NCBI GenBank assembly: GCA_900755895.1
Contig: CAAEIG010000038.1
Coordinates: forward strand, 1-7,004
Direction: 5' to 3'
From: Clostridia bacterium
GTDB taxonomy: Bacteria > Bacillota > Clostridia > Oscillospirales > Acutalibacteraceae
DNA: 7,004 bases
The stretch's first letter is position 1, and each line of letters starts with the position of its first letter. Positions 1-6,100 of this stretch are shown here, one piece after another. Both the position numbers and the translations under genes were made by a program. Under the pieces are notes generated by a model. That model was not told where the DNA came from, did not search any database, and saw nothing but the letters and a program-made list of their open reading frames with translations.

Positions 1-1020
1 CTCACATTAAATGATCTCTTCCAGGTATATATGGAAACAAAGACCAATTTGAAAGAATCCACGGAATCCAACTACCGCTATCTCTGGGAGCACTATATCC
101 AACACGAATCTATCGCAGAAAAGGCGCTTTCCAAGATCCATAAAAGCGATGTCAAATTGCTGTACGCCAAACTGCTGCAGGAGGGCTTTGCCTCCAATTC
201 CTTGGAAAGCATCAACAATCTGATCCATCCGGTTTTAGAGCTTGCTGTGGATGACGATTTGATCCGCAAAAATCCAAGCAACGGTGTCTACCGTGAGATG
301 AAAACAAACGCTCCTGTGCAGCGTATCGCTCTCACTTCGGAACAGGCAAAGCACTTTCTCCAATACATAGAATCCTCGCCACAGTACTGCAGCTGGTTAC
401 CGCTTTTTGTAACTCTGTTAGGCACCGGGATGAGGGCATCCGAATGTACCGGTCTGGTGTGGGATAATATCGATTTTGAAAATAACTGTATCCATGTGGA
501 TCATGCGCTGATCTATCGCTCCATTCACGGGAATGCGAAGTGGTATATATCCACGCTTAAAACCAGAAACTCGGTACGCACGATTCCTATGATTTCCGCT
601 GTTGCCCAGCAACTAAACTTTCTTTATGAAAAGCATATCGGCAAGCATGCAAAGCCTGGCCCCACATTGGATGGATACCACGACTTCGTGTTTCTCAATC
701 GGTTTGGCCAGTTAATCAATGCTCATGGGATCGACCGCGCTATTGAGCGCATTCGTACAAGTTATAATGACGTGGAATCCACGCGGGCAAAAGAATACGA
801 CCGCAAACCAGAGCTGCTTCCGCATTTTACCGCCCACTGCTTACGCCATACCTTTTGCACAAGACTATGTGAGTGTGAGAAGGACCTCGCCGTAATCCAG
901 CATTTGATGGGGCACTCTGATATTGAGACAACATTGACCGTCTATGACCATGTTTCGCCGAACCGGTTAAGAAAGGCAATGAATTCGTTAGATCAAGCGT
1001 ATGTGTTTTGCCTTCTATAA
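1..1020 (+). CDS. Tyrosine recombinase / integrase, Tn916-like (5'-partial)
   Basis: Site-specific tyrosine recombinase that would integrate and excise a mobile element. The frame is open to the left edge: ten codons (LTLNDLFQVY) precede the first Met at position 31 and read as family sequence, so that Met is internal and the start is off-window. The visible 339 residues hold the SAM-like core-binding domain (up to about position 300) and the full catalytic domain. All catalytic residues are present: Arg in TGMRASE (433-435), Lys in STLKT (559-561), His and Arg of HCLRH (835-837, 844-846), His of LMGHSD (913-915) and nucleophile Tyr of LTVYDH (943-945). By family length, some 50-70 residues are missing, probably the arm-binding domain. 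The C-terminus is intact. The catalytic part looks functional. It is less G+C-rich than the operon on the right. Whether its element lies to the left or includes the Wadjet genes cannot be decided here. Confidence 0.95.
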   Translation, partial: LTLNDLFQVYMETKTNLKESTESNYRYLWEHYIQHESIAEKALSKIHKSDVKLLYAKLLQEGFASNSLESINNLIHPVLELAVDDDLIRKNPSNGVYREMKTNAPVQRIALTSEQAKHFLQYIESSPQYCSWLPLFVTLLGTGMRASECTGLVWDNIDFENNCIHVDHALIYRSIHGNAKWYISTLKTRNSVRTIPMISAVAQQLNFLYEKHIGKHAKPGPTLDGYHDFVFLNRFGQLINAHGIDRAIERIRTSYNDVESTRAKEYDRKPELLPHFTAHCLRHTFCTRLCECEKDLAVIQHLMGHSDIETTLTVYDHVSPNRLRKAMNSLDQAYVFCLL

Positions 1021-1340
1021 CGATGTTTGCATTCTTTCGTCCTCAATAACCTGAGTGCAGATGTTTTTAGGCGTTGATCATAGATTTCTCCATCTCTTCC
1101 GCTTAATTTTTCCGTAGCTTTTTTACAACTCTCACCTTATCGAAAACAGGTGTGTTCGCGCCAAACCCTTTCATTTAGATCCCGAAGTATCGGCCGAAGC
1201 CGCTAAAACATTATACAGATTGCGGCCGAATTTTGAATTTACTCGCTTTGATGTTTCAAAAGTACTCATATATTCCAGTATGGTGATTACCAGAGTCGAG
1301 CTAACCACAAATGGAGCAAAATCCAGTGCACTTCCAGCAA

Positions 1341-1397
1341 GAAGAAAATAAAACCGCTGTCCGGAAAGACTTGGAATGTAGGTCCTTCCGGACAGCG
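1341..1397 (-). terminator. Rho-independent terminator for leftward transcription
   Basis: A perfect 12-bp inverted repeat, CGCTGTCCGGAA (1355-1366) and TTCCGGACAGCG (1386-1397), is extended inward by GAC/GTC after one mismatch, leaving a loop of roughly 10 bases. On the minus strand the stem is followed directly by GTTTTATTTTCTTC (1354-1341), the T-rich tail expected of an intrinsic terminator. On the plus strand no T-run follows. It therefore most likely ends transcripts coming from the right. The only minus-strand genes there are jetC and jetD, whose last stop codon is about 420 bp upstream of the stem. No closer intrinsic terminator is visible after jetD. A mobile-element inverted terminus is a less likely reading of the same repeat. 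Confidence 0.75.
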
Positions 1398-1402
1398 ATC
1401 AT

Positions 1403-1432
1403 TTGAGAGGAAATTTCTGTTTAAAATATGCT
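1403..1432 (+). promoter_or_regulatory. Possible sigma-70/sigma-A-type promoter
   Basis: TTGAGA (1403-1408) matches the -35 consensus at five of six positions. TATGCT (1427-1432) matches the -10 consensus at four of six, with an 18-bp spacer. It lies just right of the terminator hairpin and reads toward the resolvase-like gene at 1562, leaving a leader of about 120 nt. The -10 box is weak and the region is A+T-rich, so a chance match is quite possible. Confidence 0.3.
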
Positions 1433-1536
1433 TACGTTTAGAATATTGGTGAACTGCCCAGAATAAATGAAATACAGGAGCTAATGCCGAATGCTGTGAC
1501 AGCCGCCGGTAAAAGAACCCTTAAAAGCAATCATAG

Positions 1537-1548
1537 CCGACTAGTCGG
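1537..1548. repeat. Perfect 12-bp palindrome next to a ribosome-binding site
   Basis: CCGACTAGTCGG is identical to its own reverse complement. It abuts the AAAGGA Shine-Dalgarno at 1549-1554 and lies 13 nt before the preferred ATG of the resolvase-like gene. This position would suit an operator or a dyad recombinase-binding site. As RNA it has no loop, so it could form only a short strained hairpin or pair between molecules. Function is inferred only from position and symmetry. Confidence 0.45.
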
Positions 1549-1554
1549 AAAGGA
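1549..1554 (+). promoter_or_regulatory. Shine-Dalgarno site deciding the start of the resolvase-like gene
   Basis: AAAGGA lies 7 nt before the ATG at 1562, a normal spacing. The upstream in-frame ATG at 1484 has AGGAG (1476-1480) only 3 nt away, which is too close for efficient initiation. The residues between the two starts show no resemblance to resolvases, whereas MKVWIY from 1562 matches how such domains begin. Both points favour 1562. Confidence 0.6.
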
Positions 1555-1561
1555 CGCTTGC

Positions 1562-1846
1562 ATGAAAGTTTGGATCTATGGACGCGATGAACGGGAAATC
1601 TGCGCCATGTTCGCGTACTGCGTGGGCAATTCAGATACAATAATTGGATTTTCCGTTCAGAAAAGCGTTATGAGCTTTTTCCCTCAAGGGGGACTGACAC
1701 AGCCTATGCAGGCTGCGATCCGCGGAGATCTCGATCAACTGCTGCTGTCCGATCTCACGCTGCTCGGAGACAGCACAGAGGAGATCCGTAAGCAGGAAAC
1801 CGTATTTCGTTCTTATCAAGTTTCCATTAAGTCTGCTTGCAACTGA
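1562..1846 (+). CDS. Resolvase-like N-terminal domain protein, catalytically degenerate, 94 aa
   Basis: The small protein resembles the N-terminal domain of serine resolvases/invertases. MKVWIYGR matches the first strand, with Tyr6 and Arg8 in canonical places. AIRGDLDQLLLSDLTLLGD (52-70) fits the usual A..GE.D.LLV..LSRLGRD segment, and YQVSIKSA (85-92) the following strand. Key residues are lost: the catalytic serine at position 10 is Glu, and the two arginines of the RLGR motif are Leu67 and Asp70. It has no DNA-binding C-terminal domain. It is therefore either a non-catalytic paralogue, perhaps a regulator or partner, or a decaying fragment. Short stand-alone domains of this type are common in clostridial mobile elements, which favours a real though diverged gene. 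An alternative start at 1484 would add 26 residues. Its last 31 bp, including the stop, overlap the 3' end of jetD on the other strand, and the whole gene lies antisense to any jet readthrough ending at the hairpin near 1355. The homology is from recognition by eye and is remote. Confidence 0.6.
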   Translation: MKVWIYGRDEREICAMFAYCVGNSDTIIGFSVQKSVMSFFPQGGLTQPMQAAIRGDLDQLLLSDLTLLGDSTEEIRKQETVFRSYQVSIKSACN

Positions 1847-3096
1847 GACAGCAGCAGCTCCTGATACCCATCACAGCCGCTATGTCCGACTGCCTCGGCT
1901 GCCGGAGCAAGAACCGTGCCTGCACAGTTCCGGAGCAGTGCGCGGCTTTTTTCACTTAGCCGGACCTCTGAGCGGCACTGCGCATAATCTGCCGCCGTCA
2001 TATGCCACAGATGCAGGCGATCCGAGTAGCGCGCCAGAAGCTGCTGGGCAATGGACAGGCCTTTCCCGTCAAAGTCTCCCGAGTAGAACAGTTCTGTCCC
2101 GCTGGAAACAAGCAGATCCAGCAGACGGATCACAGCGATCGTTAGCTGTCCGGAGGTACAAATCAGCGGGGAATGAAAATGAGCGGCCTGATCGCACAGC
2201 TGGGTGAACACCATCTGATTTTCCACCAGGTAGGCTTTTCCTGAGGGACTGTCTCCCGCTGTTAAGCCAGCCAGATTGGTGAGCGTGAGGGTGCCGGCCT
2301 CATTCCGCAGGCGAAACGCGCGATAAGCCGGATGTTCTTCCGCGTCTGTATACAAACAGACTCCCACTTGTGTGACGAGACTCGATATGCTGTCGCACAA
2401 AATTCCACAGTTATAGTAGAGGGCGGCCCGTTCCTCAGCCCCAGTGGGAAGATCAACGCCCGCCTGCATGGACAGGAGATGCAGAAACAGCTTTCCGCCC
2501 AGGGTGTTGGTATCCAGCGCATGTGGATCTGACGTTGCGTAAGCGCTGAGAACGGCCAGACGGATCCTCTCATCCGGGTGGCGTTCCAGCCAATCTATGC
2601 TTTTACACGCCTGAAGGACGGCCCGCCGTACCGCATCCCCATCTTCGGGCAGGGCTTTCCGGATCAGCCGGTACCCTTCTCCGCACCGATGGGACAACTC
2701 ATCCAGCCACCGGCGGCACAGCCGGCTCTGCACAGCGGCGGTGGCCTCATTGGTCACTCGCAGGATGCAGGCATCTATCTGGTCCCGGACTTCACGCTTG
2801 GTTTGGATCGTGGTGTCAAAATAACACTCTAGTACATCTTTCAAAACCGCGCCGCGATAGGGCGTACCCTGGAGCGCGGCCTCAAAGTCCGCGGTTTTGA
2901 TGAGAAGCGGCGGGGAGAAGGAGCGGCCAAACAGGCCGCGGACAGCATCGCATTCCTCCGGCGTCGCGTCGGGCAAGCAGATCGTCCCCGCCGGACGGCC
3001 GTAGCTGCGGTACTTTCGGAGAAGCAGCTCCAGAATCCGACGGTATGCGGGACGTTCGTGAAAAAAGGATGCGCAGTCGGCTGTCACTTGATTCAT
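1816..3096 (-). CDS. jetD: Wadjet type III JetD, Toprim-domain DNA-cleaving subunit (TIGR02679; DUF3323-DUF2399)
   Basis: Nuclease subunit of a Wadjet anti-plasmid system. In characterised systems JetD, related to topoisomerase VI/Spo11 Toprim enzymes, cuts circular DNA held by the JetABC motor. The protein has 426 residues, a normal length. The N-terminal part (about 1-200, DUF3323-like) includes RLFGRSFSP-type sequence near 53-62. The C-terminal DUF2399/Toprim-like part (about 225-420) carries the presumed metal-binding acidic residues: Glu292 in LVEN, and Asp341/Asp343 in SGDFDGKGL. PLICTSGQLTIAVIRLLDLL (310-329) is a family hallmark, and the tail YQELLLSQLQADL is the expected end. The start is the ATG at 3096, which overlaps the jetC stop as ATGA and is preceded by GGAGGGGG. 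Sequence upstream of that ATG in the same frame is antisense-like noise within jetC. One oddity is LVENQ where I would expect VENP. The gene ends 31 bp inside the convergent resolvase-like gene. The family call is firm; activity is inferred. Confidence 0.93.
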   Translation of the reverse strand: MNQVTADCASFFHERPAYRRILELLLRKYRSYGRPAGTICLPDATPEECDAVRGLFGRSFSPPLLIKTADFEAALQGTPYRGAVLKDVLECYFDTTIQTKREVRDQIDACILRVTNEATAAVQSRLCRRWLDELSHRCGEGYRLIRKALPEDGDAVRRAVLQACKSIDWLERHPDERIRLAVLSAYATSDPHALDTNTLGGKLFLHLLSMQAGVDLPTGAEERAALYYNCGILCDSISSLVTQVGVCLYTDAEEHPAYRAFRLRNEAGTLTLTNLAGLTAGDSPSGKAYLVENQMVFTQLCDQAAHFHSPLICTSGQLTIAVIRLLDLLVSSGTELFYSGDFDGKGLSIAQQLLARYSDRLHLWHMTAADYAQCRSEVRLSEKSRALLRNCAGTVLAPAAEAVGHSGCDGYQELLLSQLQADLMET

Positions 3097-3111
3097 CGGC
3101 CATCCCCCTCC
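3093..3111 (-). promoter_or_regulatory. jetC-jetD translational coupling site (SD plus ATGA overlap)
   Basis: Read on the minus strand, GGAGGGGG (3111-3104) is followed by 7 nt and then ATGA (3096-3093), where the jetD start and the jetC stop share bases. The strong Shine-Dalgarno lies within the last codons of jetC. Ribosomes ending jetC can restart directly on jetD, which would keep the two subunits in proportion. This site also decides the jetD start against longer in-frame candidates. Confidence 0.85.
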
Positions 3112-6100
3112 AATACCCGCTGAGCACCATTCCAGTGGTAATGCAGGATCGTGACCACCGAGGCGTTGCCAGGGCGGTGCAGCTCTGCAATATCCAGGCT
3201 TTTGACGTTGGCATAGCAGCCCCAAAGCGCCTGAGAATTCATGATGTAGTCAAAGTCCAAAACTCCAACCAGCTCAAACATGGCGCTGATGTTCCGCTCA
3301 TCCACGCCTGCGAACGCCTCATCCAGAGCCAAAAGCATGGGACAGTGGGGGCCGCCCTTTTGATATTGGGCGGAAACCGCCGCGAAGAGGGGAACATACA
3401 TGGCCATGGCCTTTTCTCCGCCGCTGAATTTGTTAAAAGCGCGGTCCGTCAGCTCTTTTCTCGGCTCCCCATCCCGTTCATACAGCAGATGAAATTCATA
3501 CCAGGCCCGATAATCCAGCACGTCCCGGATCAGATCCGCGTAACTGACCATCTGACCCTCAAGCGCCGCATCCTGCCTGGCCTGCTTGACCTTCGCGCGA
3601 AAATGCATGGATACTCGCTGACTATCCTCCCGGGTCAGGAGCGCCCGGTCCTTATTCAACAGCCGGACTAGCTGCTCGGTGTCCAGCTGCGACTCCCCTT
3701 CCGCTTTTTTGGCCTTCCAGTCCAGACGGAAGGTCAATCCCATCGAAGTTTTCAGCGTCCCCATCAGGTCGGTCATATTCTTGGTCCACTGCTGGCTCTC
3801 CTCAATACGGGCCCGCAGTTTATGACTGATGGTCTCCGCCAGGATGTTTTCAAACAGCTCCCGGTCTTTTTCCTCCAACAGTGCAGCCGTCAGTTCGATC
3901 TTTGTCTGCAGCTCCTGGATAAAGCCGTAGAGTGAGAGTTCCTTCCCCTCCCACTGCAGGCTGATGCACAGGCGCTGACGGAGCATTCCGGGCCTGGCCG
4001 CGTCGTCAAACACCAGCTCAATCTTAGGCTGATACTTCAAAAGCGTATTATTGTGCTGCTGATAGTTGTTGCGGAGCGCCTCGCCCATGCGTTCGGGTGT
4101 GCGTTCCCGATCCTCCGGGCGGACTTTTCCATACGCTTCTTCGGCCTGCTGTTCCAGGGGCCCATTCGATACGGAACACAGGCTCAGGCGCAGATCCTCC
4201 CCAAAATACTTCTCGAGGTCATCCTCTTCTATCACCGCGCCGCACAGAAGTTCGTTGCGCTGCTGAAGCTGCTCCCGCTTGCCGCGCTGTTCTGCCTCCA
4301 GGGCGGCGCACCGCTTTCCCGCGTCGCTCATCCGCTTCTGCTGGTCCTCCATCTCCCGATCCAGCTCAGCGCGCCGCTGTGCCCTGGCTCTGTTTTCCGG
4401 TCGGCCCAGGAACTCCTGGATCACCCGGACCCGCGCCTGAGAGACCTCCATCTGTTTCCGCGTCTGGGCATTGGTCCTGCTCTGCGTGTCTGCCTGGTCG
4501 CGGAGCTCGGCAATGCGGTCCTCCGTCCACTCAACCGCGTCGACCGCATGGAGCAAATCGCTGTAGCTAATTCCCAGCGAGCCCAGCAGCGCCTGATAAG
4601 ATTCCGCGGCGTTCAGCGGCTCCTCATAGGCTTCTTCTGTCCGCATGTAGGGAAGTCCGCGGCTCAATTCACGGCTCTGCTGTTCAAGGAGAGCAACGAC
4701 CTGCTTAGCTGACCGCTCCTGATCCAGGCACCGCTCCTTTCTGGCTTCCGCTTCAGACAATTCCTCCTGCGCCTGTGCCAGCATTTCCAGGGCGTGTTCC
4801 AGATCCACCACCGCAGGCAGCTGTTCCAGCTCCTCCTTCAGCCTCGCCAGCCGGCGTTCCAGCGCTTCCACTTCGGCTTTCTTCTCTCGCTCCAGCGCCT
4901 CCGCCCGCTCCAGACGCTCCACCCACTCTCGGATCTGGCGCTCCCGGTTGGCGCGGCGCGCCGCGGCGCCAACAAAACCGGCAGGCCCTTCCGCACAGCT
5001 GTGTCCATGGACGGTGCCGCAGCGAAATCTCCCATCCGGCAGCAGGGCAGTCCCCGCCCGCAGATCGGACCGGGAGATGCCGCGCAGGCAGGCAAGGACC
5101 GTTTCCCGGAAGCGCGGATCCCCATCCGGGAGCAGGCTGGCTATGGGATCGCCCACCGGCGGTTCCGGAGACAAAAACCGGTCCGGATATTCCCGGAGCA
5201 GTTCCCGGATCTCCTCCATATGCTCCTGCGGAACCACCAGTGCGTCCAGGATCCCAGCGTCGGTAAGTTGCGCTTCTAGGAGATCCCGCTCCTGTTGCCC
5301 CAGTTCCGGCGCAAAGTCAACGACCTCATAGAATGCCGCATGCGGGATGCCCCGCATCACCAGCTGAATGCGGGTCGCTTGGATCTGATCACTGCGGGGC
5401 GGTACAGGTTCCAGCTGCTCCCGAAGCCGCGTCAAGTTCCTCTGGATCTCGTCCCGTGCCTGAACCAGGTTTTTCAGTTCCATGTCTCCCCTGTTTTTTT
5501 CATTCTGAATCTGACCAAGCCGGTCCAGATAACAGGAGTTGATCGAGTCGTTGACCGCTGTCCAGTCCGCGGGGGAGCGGTACTGCGCAAGCATCCTTTT
5601 TAAGCGCATCATGTCTTCCTGGGGAAAGCGGAGCTCCTGATTGCTCTCCTGCCGGCGCGAGAACGCTTCCAAAAGCTGATCCCGCTCCTGTTGTTCCTGC
5701 TGCTGCGCGTCGCGCAGCGCGCCCTTTGCTTGGACTTCCGCCGTATTTGCCAGATCCAACGCCTGGCAGGCGGCGTCATATGTATCTTTGGCCTGGGACA
5801 GCTCCCGAAAACACGTCAGCATTTGTCCGATCTGCTTTTTCCTCTGCAGGAGGGCGGCGGACAGGGTCCGGCTGTCGGCCTTTGGGTCCTTTACCCGCAG
5901 CGCCTGTACATATTGATCGTGCTCCCCTCCCAGCAACAGAAGTTCATTCTGCTCGTTAAGATCTCGGATCCCAGCGTCCACCCGGTCCCGCGCGTCGGAC
6001 ATCTGGTGCGCCTTCTGCCGCAAGTCCACCTCATTTCGGGAAATGCTGTGCTGGAGGTTTTCTATCTGACGCTCCCCCTCGGCCAGCTGTTCTGCAAACT

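Larger units (their letters stand above)
1021..1483. other. Intergenic region between integrase and resolvase-like gene
   Basis: No convincing gene is seen in this 463-bp stretch. It contains a minus-strand terminator hairpin and a possible plus-strand promoter, listed separately. One plus-strand frame stays open from 1118 to a TAA at 1349-1351 (77 codons, including EFTRFDVSKVLIYSS and MVITRVELTTNG), but its only Met is late and it has no Shine-Dalgarno site. It could be a decayed gene fragment or chance, and I do not recognise it. The octamer CGGCCGAA occurs twice (1191-1198, 1223-1230). No tRNA, and no terminator for the integrase, could be identified. If the integrase marks an element end, an attachment site could lie here, but no core repeat is demonstrable within the window. 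Confidence 0.6.

Noticed and set aside
31..33. ATG at 31 as the integrase start
   Set aside because: The ten preceding in-frame codons match the family core-binding domain, and the arm-binding region expected of the family would be missing.
1191..1230. CGGCCGAA direct repeat as an attachment or iteron site
   Set aside because: There are only two 8-bp copies, part of each is the self-complementary CGGCCG, and there is no further array. It is too short to support a function.
1355..1397. Hairpin read as a plus-strand terminator for the integrase
   Set aside because: No T-run follows it on the plus strand, and it lies about 335 bp after the integrase stop. The T-tract is on the minus-strand side.
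1735..1776. GCTGTC...GACAGC inverted repeat as a jetD terminator
   Set aside because: The stem is short with a bulge, lies inside coding sequence and has no T-tract on either side.
1631..1819. Minus-strand 62-codon frame opposite the resolvase-like gene
   Set aside because: It shows no recognisable motif. The plus strand has the better coding pattern and ribosome-binding site.
3097..3225. Longer jetD start at the ATG at 3225, 43 residues upstream
   Set aside because: The added residues lie wholly within jetC in another frame and do not resemble a protein N-terminus. The ATG at 3096 has a strong Shine-Dalgarno and the ATGA overlap.
4053..5603. Several long plus-strand open frames across the jetC region
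   Set aside because: They are antisense to jetC, rich in Pro, Arg, Ala and Ser as expected from the complement of G+C-rich coiled-coil coding sequence, and overlap one another in different frames.
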